From the NCBI RefSeq assembly GCF_000165425.1, contig NW_001798967.1:1-64000 (forward strand): a stretch of DNA of 64,000 nucleotides, written 5' to 3'. Source of the DNA: Paramecium tetraurelia. Lineage: Eukaryota > Ciliophora > Oligohymenophorea > Peniculida > Parameciidae. A program made the translations under genes and the position numbers. Position 1 is the first letter of the stretch, and the number at the start of each line of letters is the position of its first letter. Positions 10,290 to 21,633 of the stretch are shown here, one piece after another. Under the pieces are notes generated by a model that made no database searches, was not told the DNA's origin, and worked only from the letters and a program-made list of their open reading frames with translations.

Positions 10290-11675
10290 TCATTTATTTA
10301 TCTCATCAATCTCTTCGATTGAAGCCTCATCATCTACATTTTATTTTTCTTGATTTATATCTTGTGAAATTGATTATTCATAATTTGATAATAAGGATGA
10401 GAAGAAGTCTAAACCGTTTACAAATTATGACTCATCAATCTAAGAATTCTTTAAAAACCAATGAAGAAAGCACTTCTTTTAATACAAATTCTTAAATCTT
10501 GATTAAATATTCTTTAAGGGATTTAATATACGTGTTGAATTAGCCACTAAACAAGCAGTTTTATTTCCTCTTCCTAGTTCTGCATTATGAAATTGGACTG
10601 TACTTTTAGAGCTCATTGCAACTTGATAATTGATGGGTACCCAATCTGCGAAATTAATGCATTTAGAATTCTTAAGTTCATTTATGGTGCTTTGTAAATC
10701 TGAGTAGGGGCAATCTCCTCGATAAAATAAATTCACTCCAAAATATTATGATGGATTAGGAGTAAATTTAATAAATGACCCTGCTTCATTAAACAGGGCT
10801 TAAGAGATTTAAAGTAAATTAACACTTGATGAATTTTATTAGTCTCTTTAAATAAAAGGAGCGTAGGATGTGTGTAAAAATTGCAATTCTGGTAGTAAAA
10901 CAAGATTTTAATACATGTCTTATAAATCTACAAAATTTTCAGAATTAAGTCTTTATGTAGAGGTAATTGATGCTATCATCTAAGCAATCATTTTATTTAA
11001 AATGCCAAAATTAGCCCAATCAATTTCTAATTAGCGCTCACATACCTGGGAGAGCGCTGAGTTATCAATAAATATGTTAAAATTAGAGTATTACTTTAAT
11101 TAATTAATAGTAAAAACTGAGTTATATGGCTCCACAATTGTTGATGTTGAATTCTAATCTGACGAAAGCATGGAAACGGTTGATTTTATTACCTTGGAAA
11201 AATCATCCTCAAATTCATTTAATAAATAGGATGCATAGCTCCCTCCAAAACCACCACTTACAGAATGATATATCATAATCCCTTATAAAGAATCGCATTT
11301 ATCTAATAATTAATGAATTTGATTTCTAAAATTTTCAGAAGCTTGTGCACTTTTATAACTTGAAATCCAAATACTTCCTGAATCTCCTTTAAATTCTTAT
11401 AAAGATTTAGTTGAAAACAATTTCTTAAGTTAACCATTTTTGATTTGATCAATACTGTAATCATCATCATCAGCTATATAAGCTAATGGTACATAGCGAT
11501 TATTTTGAGTCTCAGAAAATAATATTTCACGATTTGTGTCATTCTCTTAAATTTCAGAATTATTTGAAACTGATCCATCCAAATTGATACCATGTTCTAA
11601 ACAATATAACTCCCAAAGTGGACTTGCTAGTTGGGCTCCAGATTATCCAAAATGAAATGAAATGATTTCTCTCAT
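10290..11675 (-). CDS. Divergent alpha-tubulin-like protein
   Basis: An uninterrupted frame of 461 residues starts MREIISFHFGQSGAQLA and continues LWELYCLEHGI, matching the alpha-tubulin N terminus. Later motifs also match alpha-tubulin: NKMIAQMIASIT, LVLLPELQFLHTSYAPF, NLFYRGDCP and KKCFLHWFLKNSQID, followed by an acidic C-terminal tail. The tubulin signature GGGTGSG, which contacts the nucleotide phosphates, is changed to SGGFGGS (about residue 157). The tail lacks the terminal Tyr. I infer a member of the minor, divergent tubulins known from ciliates, possibly a basal-body or ciliary isotype, with altered or absent GTP handling. The exact class (kappa, iota or other) needs a phylogeny. No introns were needed. 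Confidence 0.85.
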
Positions 11676-11769
11676 TTAAATAATAAAATTTTTTAATTTA
11701 TGTAAGGATTTTGATATTTTAAATCAATTTAATCTGCCTTGCATCCTCTTTCTGACCTAATCTACGAGC

Positions 11770-12178
11770 TCACTAATTGCTGACTTCTCATAGTCCTTAT
11801 CAAGGAGCAGCTAAATCTTCTATAACCATTTTGAATACTCTTCTTCATTTATTTATACTAATGAATAAACCCTTTTTTGACATATATATGCTCAAATATA
11901 TGATCCAATTTAGAGATCCTTCAGAGATAATTTTTAAATCAGAAATCATGAATAATGATCTAATTCCTCTTCCTAAATCCCCTTCAACCATCAAAGTTAA
12001 TGGCTAATAATTATTTATACCAACTTTAAATCTTGCTAAACAACTAGCATTTTTGCTTTAGTTTACAGTTCATGACTGAATTATAAGTGAATAAGAACAA
12101 CTTAAAATTGAACTCTACGATATGGAACCAATTTTTGAGAGCCTTGATATTTAAAGTCTCATCAAACCTTAAAGATGA
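11770..12178 (+). CDS. Unidentified small protein, start uncertain
   Basis: A plus-strand frame contains coherent coding-like sequence (MNKPFFDIYMLKYMIQF..., then PLPKSPSTIKVNGQQ). A 27-nt GTT...AAG intron near 12061-12087 joins it to EQEQLKIELYDMEP and a TGA at 12176-12178. The first ATG in this frame is near 11862, but sequence upstream of it (HSPYQGAAKSS...) also looks coding, so the real start may lie in an exon I could not place. I recognise no family. Confidence 0.35.
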
Positions 12179-12772
12179 GATTAATTAGGTAATCAATCTT
12201 TTAAGTGTAAAGTATAAATTATAAATCAAGTCAACTGAAATACTTTCTAAAACGAACGTCGTTTCCTGCATCTGTTTCAGAAAAATGTTTTAAATAATCA
12301 TTCCTCTTCCTATCCTAGGACTGATATCCTTTTAGTTGAATTCCTCGTTTAGAAAAAACAATTCGAAATACACATTTCCTCTTGGATAACTCCGATTCCC
12401 ATTATCTCATTTTATAAGTTTAAGATCTGACTTAGGAAAAGATTAATTATGGCCATTTTTATTTTGCTTGTTTTAAAAGCATCGATCTATTTGATATATA
12501 GTAGTAATGATATAAAGAGAATATTTTAAAAATTATAGAGCAATTTTAATTTAAAACAATAAACGAAAAATTATTAAATTAAATTTGATAAGAAAAGAAG
12601 TAGTTCAGAATTATAATGTGAATTTGATATTAAGTAATTCTATAATCGAATTGTGATAAAACACAAATTATATAAAGCAAATAGGAATTCTTTAAGCAAT
12701 TAATGAAGAGTAGAATAAATTATATTAAAATATTACGAAAATCAATAAAGTTATCATTAATTTATTTCAATA
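12179..12772. other. Intergenic, no supported gene
   Basis: A+T-rich. A plus-strand frame stays open over about 12080-12490 because TGA is rare, but it overlaps the end of the preceding gene in another frame and shows no recognisable motif. The rest is low complexity. Confidence 0.4.
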
Positions 12773-14895
12773 ATGTTCAAACAAGAATTAAATCCGAGCA
12801 AAATAGAATATTAGTAATTTAATTTCCTACAACACGTCAGCTGGGCATTTGAATAAAATGAAGGTACTTATGTTTTTGATAGTCATCAATTGAATCAAAC
12901 ACAAACCAAACTATTTACAACTGTAATACAAGACGATTAAATTAAACATCTTACATGGTTGTTTCGAAAATGTCACAATGAGAGTGAATTACAAAAATAA
13001 AATGCAGCATTTATAGATCTTTAACGTATGATCATACATATTTTTAAATTTCTATTACTATTTGTTAGCAATAAAATGGATGACACAAAATTAAGAACTT
13101 TGATGAACTCAATAAGTATTCTAAACGAAAATAATATTCTCTAAATATACCTACCGGACCCTGATCCAGATATTTTGCATTAAAAATATTCCCGTGATTC
13201 AATATTACGACAAGGAGATGATCAGGAAAAAAACTTTGAAGTCATACTTAATATTTGGTTTGAACTTAAAGATGAAACCATAAAAGATATTATATTACCT
13301 CAATCTGATTTTTAATTTTTATAAGACTTGTAAAGATTAAATGCCTGTTTAAATATGAATTAAAGCAGTAAAATAGCTGCAAAAAATAAGGATAGAGAAA
13401 AGGAAAAAAAAAGAAAGATGGAATTAGAGAAAGAAAAACAAGCTTAAAAAATGTTTTAAAGTTAATTGAGGAAAGAACAACTACATTCTATGAAAATGGT
13501 CAAAATTGCTTACAAAGAAGGATCCCAATCACTTTTTCTATAACCGAATGGAAATATGTATTTATCATATTTTATTTATTAGAGTTAAAGGCAAGGTTTG
13601 GTTTCCATACAATTCTCCTCATCTTTGTCCTTTATGGTTGAGTTCCAAATTTGAAATCTTATCATCATACTTTAACAATAACTTAAATGCAGATTTAAGA
13701 AAATATTGTGGTTTAGTCTCTTATAGCGGTCCTGTAAATGATTACTTTGAACCTCACACATATGATTTTGATAATGAAACAGAAGGAATAATGAAAACTC
13801 TCTCAGATGAGACAACTTATAAAGGAGGATTTAAAAATGGACTTATTGATGGAACAAATAGAGTCTACAATAATGCTAGCACATTATTATATTATGGAGG
13901 ATATAAAATTGGGTAAAAACATGGAGAAGGATATAGCTTGGAATATTATTCTTAATAAAACTAGCCAACATATATGAAAGGTCAGTATGAGTCAAATTTG
14001 AAACAAGGTTTATTTGTTAATCACATACTCGTTGACGGTTCAAAAAGGGAAAAATAATTTTAGAAACAGGGAAGTATATAAGAATATTACAAGAATGGAA
14101 TTAAACATGATAGGCTCCCAGCAGACATCTAATAATATAAGGCCAGTTAAAATCCAAGTTGCTATTTATTGAATTTCAATGAATATGGAATAAATAATTT
14201 TTAATTAGCTTCGCTTCGACCAGGAGGATGGATAAATTCCAGTGTAATTGATATTTTGCTGAAATAATTGTTATTTTTGGTAAACAACTCAAATCTCCCA
14301 AGTCAAAATACTGGTATTTAAAATATGAAAACATGTTTTATAAATTGTAGTCAATTTTAAGATATTTTTGGAAGCATGGTGACAAAAGGTGAAAAAATAA
14401 ACCATAAGTATGATATTCTTTTATTTTTTTAGAATTTTTGATGAAATGAATGATTTACATTAAAGTTATCTAATGAAAGATAAATTAAATGGTGAAAATT
14501 AATTTGTTCAAAATTTTCGGATAGTGTTCTACTTTAACTTAGATAGAAGTCATTTTTTATCAGCTGTGTTTGAAAATGAACGGTTATATTTAATTGACTC
14601 CTTAAGAGATAATCGAAAAGCAGTTGTACACTAAATTACATTATTCTTATAATATTTTGGATTTAAGGTTTAAGAATAAAATGAGAATTTTAGGATCAGT
14701 TAGCAGCAAAACTCTTTTGACTGTGGAGCATATACAATATTTTATGTAAGTTAAATAATAAAACATCAACATTTAACGATAGAATAAATGATTAACAAAA
14801 ATTGCTTCGAAATTTCACAGTCATAAATAAACTATTTAAGATATCTAATTTATTTAAACTTAATAGGCGATGGGGCATCAATCATATAATTGTGA
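12773..14895 (+). CDS. MORN-repeat protein with C-terminal ULP1/SENP-type cysteine protease domain
   Basis: The predicted protein has 690 residues with two 25-nt introns (near 13557-13581 and 14407-14431). The N-terminal half is helical and charged, including a Lys/Glu-rich coil at about residues 205-240. It is followed by MORN-like motifs (YKGGFKNGLIDGT, YYGGYKIGQKHGEGY) at about residues 340-380. The C-terminal third is a C48 peptidase: RSHFLSAVFENERLYLIDS carries the catalytic His and Asp, and QQNSFDCGAYTIFYVSQ carries the oxyanion Gln and catalytic Cys. ULP/SENP enzymes remove SUMO or related modifiers from lysines; MORN repeats usually target proteins to membranes or cortical structures. 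The full H-D-Q-C set suggests an active enzyme. Modifier specificity is unknown. Confidence 0.85.
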
Positions 14896-15093
14896 AGATG
14901 AGTTTTTCTTAAAAATAATCAATTAATTACAATATCCTTTATTTTTTTATTTAATTCCAATAATAATCAACATACATATATCCTCTTTCTAATTTCTGGA
15001 ACTATTTGAGTTTTTTCTCTTGAATAAAATTCATCCCTAGCGAATATAATGGATTGTTTAATTATGACATTGAATTATTTATACATAAATAAA

Positions 15094-15986
15094 ATGTTAC
15101 AATAAAATAATCCAAGTTTCCAAGTCAATACAAAGAAAATCTATTATTTTTTATTAGCATTCCCATTTATCTTAGTAGGATCCTTAATTTGTTGCATCTA
15201 TTATATATCTGGAGTATAACTACTGTTTTTGTCATTGTTTGATTAAGTAAGTATAATAATTGATGTAGTGCAAATAAATAAGTTTTCTAGGTGGATTAAA
15301 TCTAACGATGTTGGGAGTTGGTATGATATTATTGATGATGCCATTTGCTCTATTTGAATTTGCGATCGCGTATACTTGTACTGATTATATCACTCCCATT
15401 TTGATCGTTACAGCAGCAAAAATGATAGGAGAATATGCTAGCTTTTTCATAGGCAAGGAATTATCATTTTTCCTCAAAGAATTGCTTAAAGAATTCAAAT
15501 TTTATAATGCAATCGAAAAGTTAACTCAACGTAAGCCTTATAAAACACAATTTTTAATGAGAATGTCTGGTGTTACACCCTAAATAATCATGAACTATGG
15601 AATGGGAGTTTTAAGAACAGTAAGCTTTAAATCATTTGCCATTGTTCAATCAGTTGTTGGATTTCCCAGCACTATATTAGCTGTTTTTATTGGAAAACAA
15701 TTCCATAAAATTAAAGGTATTTGAATAGTATATAATATTAGATATTTTTGATTCCAATAGATCAATTAATAATGAAGGTGTTTTGTATGTTGAAATTGGT
15801 ATAATAACATTTGCAGGACTTAGCATTTCTTTGCTTATATATTATGTTGTTAGAGAATATACAAAAGTATTGAAAGAAGAGGTTTTGGTAGATAAAAATG
15901 AAAACCTAAACAAAGAAATTGACAAAGAGTTATCTAATGATATGGAAAAAACATGGGAAGATATTGAATTATAAAGTGCAATTTGA
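15094..15986 (+). CDS. VTT/DedA-family (TVP38/TMEM64-like) membrane protein
   Basis: A 281-residue protein is encoded in three exons (introns of 22 nt after about 15244 and 25 nt near 15716). It has a short cytosolic start, then a hydrophobic segment (KKIYYFLLAFPFILVG). The VTT core includes LMMPFALFEFAIAYTCTDY, a re-entrant-loop region, and RMSGVTPQIIMNYGMG, equivalent to the family RLxPxxPxxLxNY motif. A last membrane helix (VEIGIITFAGLSISLLIYYV) precedes a charged tail. Family members are lipid scramblases or transport-related proteins of ER/Golgi membranes. An in-frame upstream ATG at 15049 would add 15 residues; I chose 15094 because of the more hydrophilic N terminus. Confidence 0.8.
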
Positions 15987-16025
15987 ACATTTGTAAATAT
16001 CAAAAAAAAATAATATAAATTAATA

Positions 16026-16178
16026 AATGTTATCATAGTCTTTCTTTGTAAATTAAGGACCTATTGTTTCTAAAAATATGGGAGACAAGCTAAAATTCCG
16101 AGATATTTCTACAGAATTAAAGAATATTCTTACATATTGCAATTGGAGAGCATTTTATATTAATTAAGTTAATAAATG
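16026..16178 (+). CDS. Possible small protein
   Basis: The frame ATG...TGA encodes 50 residues (MLSQSFFVNQGPIVSKNMGD..., with a second in-frame ATG at about 16079). It fits between the VTT gene and the convergent CFAP36-like gene. No family was recognised. Such a length is near what chance gives with a single stop codon, so this is a tentative call. Confidence 0.25.
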
Positions 16179-16240
16179 ATTATAAAAAATGTAGTTACAA
16201 CAATGAACATAATTGCTATTTATTATTATAAATCTACTAT

Positions 16241-17739
16241 TCAACTTTGTTCTTATTATTATGCGTCTTATTTGATCTTTCGTAATAGTTCTGCTCTCTT
16301 TCGTAACTCTTGCTTTTTAAGTTCAAGCTCTTATGCTCGCTTTTAATCAGCCACAAAATCATTCTATCATAAATGTATATTTTAACCATATCAACAACTA
16401 GAGGTCCTTTTTCTTTGTCGTGTAAATCTTAGGCTGGTTTATCTTAATCACCAATCTTATTATAGATATTAAAATTACAGCTTTGTATTACTCAATTTCA
16501 TCCTTTCTTTCCTTCATTTTCTTTTATTTGATTAATTCTCTTTATTATTACAACCTTAATTTCCTTTATTCCAAGGTCTCTTAATCTTATTAGTTCTTCA
16601 TATTTTGCTTAAATGTTTCTTCCTAAAATATTTGATATTTTATTATACTATTTCTTTGAGGTTCTCTTTTAATTGATTTCCCTGATTCATTAATGCTTCT
16701 CTCTCTTAAGCTAAACTCAGTACTTCTTTTTTTTCTTAAACAATCTAAGGCAGAGGATCTCTAACTCTTTATTATTTTGGTTCATTTTTCACTTCTACTT
16801 ATTACTATTGTTATTCAACAACAATTGGTGGATTCTTATCTGGTAATCCATCATCTTCAAATATCAAAATAGATTCGACCTTCTAATCTGGTACTATTGG
16901 TTATTATTATTAAGAGGCTTAAGGCTACTGGTGCAATTAGTTTTGCTATTCCACATTACTTTTTAATATTTCAGATTCTATATAATGCTTCTAATTAAAT
17001 ACACTATTGTTCAAATAATTTTTAACTCATTTTAATTGCTTCTTAAAGTTCTTCCTCTTCTTGAATTTAAAGTTTGCTCTTTTCCTATTCTACAGCAATT
17101 GACATTGCAACAGCATGTTCTATTTCCATTCTCTCTTTTTCCAATTCAGCTTATTTAACCTTGAGATCCATTTCAAGATTTTTTCCTCCCTTAAAAATTT
17201 TAGTGATATATCTTTACGTCAATTTTTTATAACTCTTTCAATGCTTCATATTCTAACTCCTTATTTCTCTTTAACATTAATTTCTTAAAAACTAAGAAAT
17301 TTTCAACAACCAGCAGCTATTCAAAATACTTTTTATGTTTTTTATTTTTCAATCCTATTTCTATTACTTTTCTCAAGTATTCTTCATCATCAACACCTAT
17401 ATCCTACATTAACTATTCCATCATAGCTTCAATCATATTTTTGAATTTCTATTTTTCTTTTTATACATTAGTACCTTATGAATTTCTTAGTAAACAATTT
17501 TGTTCTCTTCTTCATCATCAAAAATGATGCAATGCTCATCCAAAAAGTCTGATATTGGGTTTCTCCAGACAGGCGATGCCAAATATTGTAAAATCAAATC
17601 ATACATCCAATTCTGTAGCATAAATAATATTTCATACATTCTCCTCTTGTGGTTTTCTCTTTGGAGGAGGCTTTGGAGCAGAATTTTAAGGAGGATTTTA
17701 TTTTTTTTAAGCTTTAGCCTTTGAATTATCACTTCCCAT
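16241..17739 (-). CDS. CFAP36-like protein with BART (ARL2-binding) domain and ubiquitin-interacting motifs
   Basis: Seven introns of 23-28 nt were placed, giving 440 residues. After a Pro/Gln-rich start (MGSDNSKAKAQKKQNPPQ), residues 35-140 form a BART domain: NWMYDLILQYLASPVWRNP, then SDFLDEHCIIFDDEEENK and VYQEIHKKFKNMIE. This matches the ARL2BP/CFAP36 (CCDC104) family, which binds ARL-type GTPases in cilia. Downstream are UIM-like helices (EHAVAMSIAVEQEK and EEEELQEAIKMSQKLFE), a Q-rich linker, and charged coiled coils to the C terminus. Met-Gly at the start may be acylated. Ciliary function is inferred from the family. Its 3' end faces the VTT gene. Confidence 0.82.
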
Positions 17740-17930
17740 CAATATTATTACTTAATATTTATTATTCAAGAATTTATGATTATTTCTAGGATATATTACT
17801 TCTAGCAAACAACTAAGAGTTTTTAATTAATTGAAATTCTAAAGAATTTTGATTTCATATGCTCAGTTATTGAAATTTGATAAACACTTTACTATCAAAA
17901 TATTTATTGTGTATTATTTATATTAAAATA

Positions 17931-18950
17931 ATGATTCTTATTTGCAGAGGTTAAGACCAAAGATTTTAATTTTTGGACCATGAATAAAGCGGTTTGCAAA
18001 TCTTAGTTAATCTAAACACAATTGAATAGTAATTAGAGGATGGACAACAGGAATATTTGTTAAAAATATTTGAGTAAGTTACTAATTCAGATGAATATAA
18101 AGAAGTTGATTCAGGAGTTAAAAACCAAATAGATTGGGCAAATTCTATGATCCAAAATTATTAAAATAATAATAATGATTAGAAATAATCAGAACTTTAT
18201 GAGTTAAATGCAGAATTAATAAATTAAAGATATCCAGAAGTTCATTAAACAAATAAATTGTTAGATGATAACATTTAAAAAATACGTGCTAGAGTCTAGT
18301 TATTGCAACTGACTGAGTAAAGAAATATTTTGAAAGTAAACTAATTTTTATAATTAGACTAAAAGCCTTGAAAAAAATACACAAAAAGTAATCATTTGTA
18401 AATAAAACAAATTTGAAAAGGAGACTCAAAAGGATAGGTATGCTCGTATATAGAGAGAACAAATTGAAAAAAGAAAAATAGAGATATAAAAGCAAAGAGA
18501 ATTACATTTATAAATTATAGATTAAAGCAAAGGGAGATAAGGAAAAATGTATTATACAAATTTATTTTAAGTGTTCAATAGAGAATTCTTTAGACAAGAG
18601 AATTTAAAACCAGAATCTAATAAGACTTCCATCGAACTATAAGACAAGTCGAAGCTGAAAATTAGAGATCTTATTAAAGAATCAAAAAAATGGAATAAAT
18701 TTAAACAGAGAAAATATAAAAGTTTTTGTTAGATAAATAAGTTTTTGCTTAGAAAAATTATTAAAAAAAAGTCGAAGACGAATTCCAAGCCACAATGTCA
18801 AAACAAGATGAATTAGAATAATTAGAAAAATTAGAATAATAATTACTAGAAAGAATCAAAGTCACATAATAAATGTATTAGGAAAGCTCCTTACGATTAG
18901 AAACAATAAAATAATAGTCATATCGCCTAATAGGCTAATAATAAATGTGA
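17931..18950 (+). CDS. Coiled-coil protein
   Basis: The predicted protein has 324 residues with two introns (22 nt near 18338-18359, 23 nt near 18548-18570). The sequence is almost entirely charged heptad-like helix, for example QREQIEKRKIEIQKQREL, then QVEAENQRSYQRIKKMEQ and DELEQLEKLEQQLLERI. No catalytic motif. It is probably a structural or cytoskeletal coiled-coil protein; the family was not identified. The stop at 18950 lies only 5 bp from the stop of the convergent sorting-nexin gene. Confidence 0.7.
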
Positions 18951-18955
18951 TTATG

Positions 18956-20278
18956 TCATTATTATTATTATTACAGATATTCACTTTCCAATACTTTGCT
19001 CCATAACTTTTCCTCAATTTCTGAAAGCCTGCTTTAATAAGAAATAATGCTCTTTATCATGCTATAATATTGATACTACTTTTCAACTTTAAACTTATCA
19101 ATCTCTACATACCCAACTAGTACAGTAAGGATGTCACAGATGAATTGATAACTTTCTATTTCCTTTCCTACCTCAGTAATTTGAAATTATAGCTTAGCAA
19201 TGTTTTCATCCTTTTTCCCTTTACTAAATAAGGTTCTGATAGTAGTCTTGCCAGCTAAAACCTCTTATAATTACAACTCCAGTTCTTTTTAACGTGATTC
19301 TGCATTTGCTTTCTAATACTCATATTTCTCTCTTTCTGAAAATGTTTCAAGAAACGCCTTTGTTTATTATAGTTAATTACCTTCAACTATTTTCCTTCCT
19401 TTCTTACTTCTTAATATAGTTGATATAATTTAGGATCCTTTAATAATTCACACTAAAATATACTACAAAATTACATATTAATCGATCAACCCTTTAACTT
19501 CTTCAATTTATAATATATTAGTAAAAGGAAGTTTTTCTTGTTATTCTACGTATTCTAATAACAGAGTATTTTCATATTATGGAATAACTCTTATTATGAA
19601 GTCAATTAAAATGATTTAATGAGATTATTTGGCTTCTGCGATATTTTTTGCAATTTACTTAAAATTTTAGACCATTGGCTAGACTTTTTTAATAAATGCT
19701 TTAAAATCATTAATTTTCTAAATAATCTCTCTATTAATTTCCCTCTAGACAGATTAATTATTTATAGTTTACTCCTGATAAGTCTTAAAACGTATCTTGA
19801 TATTTATTGATAATCTCATCATTTGTTATTTTAGGAATAGATAACAAAGCCTTTTATGAGATCAAAAATTACTTTTTCAATCTCGCCAGGAGTTTTCAAG
19901 AAAATTTAAAACTCTTCTGAATACCATAAAAATTTAAGAGCTGCTATTCTCTTTAAAAAATCTTCTAACATTGCCCTTCTCTCATCAATAAATTACTATT
20001 CCATATTACCCTAAAGAGTTTTGAAATAATCTTATACAAACGCTTTTTTTGGTGGAACAGGTGGTATATAGCACCCTGGCCATTTAGTCAAAAGAAATTA
20101 TCTAATAGTCTTAAAATCGCTAAATCTTCTCTAAATGTCAAATTATCCATTTTTATCCATTCCCTTTATAGTGTAAACAATGTATTTATTTATTCCTGGA
20201 ATTATTTTTGGATCGCACACTAAAAGAGTTATCTCTCATAATATTTGAAATTACCTCAGCCTCATCTGATTAATTCAT
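18956..20278 (-). CDS. PX-BAR sorting nexin
   Basis: Five introns (22-28 nt) give a 401-residue protein. Residues 10-120 are a PX domain: VCDPKIIPGINKYIVYTIKG, RRFSDFKTIRQFLL (the RR(F/Y)SDF phosphoinositide-binding motif), WPGCYIPPVPPKK (the proline loop), then FIDERRAMLEDFLKRI. The remaining 250 residues form long helices consistent with a Vps5/SNX-type BAR domain (EIIQKINDFKAFIKKVQP, ESRQKELELQLQEVLAGK) and a Q-rich end. SNX-BAR proteins bind PI3P-rich endosomal membranes and drive tubulation and retromer-type sorting. The partner subunit is not in the window. Confidence 0.85.
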
Positions 20279-20562
20279 ATTAATAAATAAATTGATTAAA
20301 TATAGGCATTTGTGTAAAAACTCTTCAATTAAAGATTGTATAACACAGAAGTTTTGGTGGAAATTATGAAAAGGTTGTTACTTTAATAAAAATAAAGAGC
20401 ATTTAACGCATCTGCTTAATACTTTTGATAGAAAATTTAAGATTTTCACTTTTTCAATCATTCTGAAAGCCGAACAAAGTCATTAAAAATTCTTATAGAT
20501 TAAAATCATACATCATTAAGAACTATATTAAATAAGTTAATTGTATAATTGCTTTAAAGGAA

Positions 20563-21000
20563 TCAATAAAAATCTATATGTTGTTGATATGTATAATTCT
20601 ATATTATTTTTGATATTTTAAGATTCTTCCTTGATGCATCACTTCCATTTTCATATTCTTTTTAATTAAAATCCATTAGCTCTTTATTGATTCTATTCCT
20701 TAAGTAAACATCATTTAATTTTTTAATTGGCTTAAATCATATTTTCCTCTAAAATGTACTATGAAGAATTACTGTCAAATTAATAAATTCCCCATTAGAC
20801 AACTCTTTAGCTTCACAATTATTCTCCCCTTAACTCGTACCTTTTGTAAAATTATGAAGCATGACCTTTAGTAATTATTCTCCATTTCTTCAACAATTAA
20901 CTTTGATAGTCGCTAAAGAACTTTGTGTATTTACATTTAAATTCTTTAAAAGGGTTCCTTAAAGTTCTTTTTTTATTCTTTTCGAATTAAATTATAGCAT
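20563..21000 (-). CDS. Unidentified protein with two in-frame TGA codons
   Basis: From the ATG at 21000 the frame runs 145 codons to the TGA at 20565-20563, but with TGA also at 20892-20890 and 20739-20737. The sequence on all three sides is coding-like and in one frame: SLATIKVNC / RNGEQLLKVMLHNFTKG...TFQRKI / FKPIKKLNDVYLRNRINKE. The in-frame TGAs could be Trp codons mutated from TGG, be inside 3n introns of 36 and 42 nt (GTTAAT...TAAAG and GTAATT...TTAAG), or mark a pseudogene. The first follows a Cys codon. The family was not recognised. Confidence 0.4.
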
Positions 21001-21253
21001 CTTTATTAAAATGTTATTTGTCTATTATACTAAAATCGCACCTCCATGTCTAGGTCTATGAATTTTAGATTTCAGGTGCTTTTTAGCTCACAAATTATAG
21101 CTAACCTAAATTCAAAATAATAAGTAATATATTATTGTTCAGCATGCTGAAAGTGATTGAATTTTGATGAAAATCCTTCGGTAGAAAGTGGTAATTTTAA
21201 GTATTAGATATAAATTATTAATAAAGAAAAAAGTCCAATGCTCTCTTCAGATT
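21001..21253. other. Intergenic with a 14-bp perfect palindrome
   Basis: Between two minus-strand genes. The palindrome ttcagcatgctgaa lies at 21138-21151. It could be a protein-binding site, but a single palindrome is weak evidence. No gene seen. Confidence 0.4.
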
Positions 21254-21596
21254 TCATTAATTTGGTGTAATTTTTTCATCCTTCTTATTATCTTCCCTTT
21301 TTTCTTCATCAATAAACACTTGATGCTTGCTTTCTTCATCACATTTTGTATTCTTTTCCCGTGGTCTTCCTCTACTACCATAATGCTTATCACTTGGTAT
21401 CTATGTGCCAGTAGGAGGTTGGCCTTCATGTTTAATTCTGACATCGAAAAATTAAATACTTCAAGTGAGTATATAATGCAGGATAACTATAATAGCCACG
21501 TCCACAACCACAATGATATGGTCGTGGATTTTGATCCTGTTTTGTACATCTTCTGATACGTTTCTTAGCATTTGGCTGATCTTGCTATTAAGACAT
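21254..21596 (-). CDS. Small C2H2-type zinc-finger protein
   Basis: A 106-residue protein with one 22-nt intron that splits the finger. The motif YHCGCGRGYYSYPALYTHL followed by KIKHEG places zinc ligands C-x-C...H-x4-H in a short C2H2 finger. It is preceded by a basic stretch (KKRIRRCTKQ) and followed by an acidic/basic hydrophilic tail. This suggests nucleic-acid binding. I cannot name a specific target. It lies 37 bp upstream of the NSRP1-like gene stop on the same strand; two long plus- and minus-strand frames over it are shadows. Confidence 0.7.
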
Positions 21597-21633
21597 CACT
21601 ATATTTAATAAATTAAATTTATATATGTAAATC

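Noticed and set aside
13506-13916. Separate MORN-like gene with its own start
   Set aside because: A 25-nt intron near 13557-13581 joins it in frame to the upstream exon of the protease gene.
21188-21556. Plus-strand frame of 122 codons
   Set aside because: Antisense of the C2H2 finger gene, whose Cys/His motif and intron are clear.
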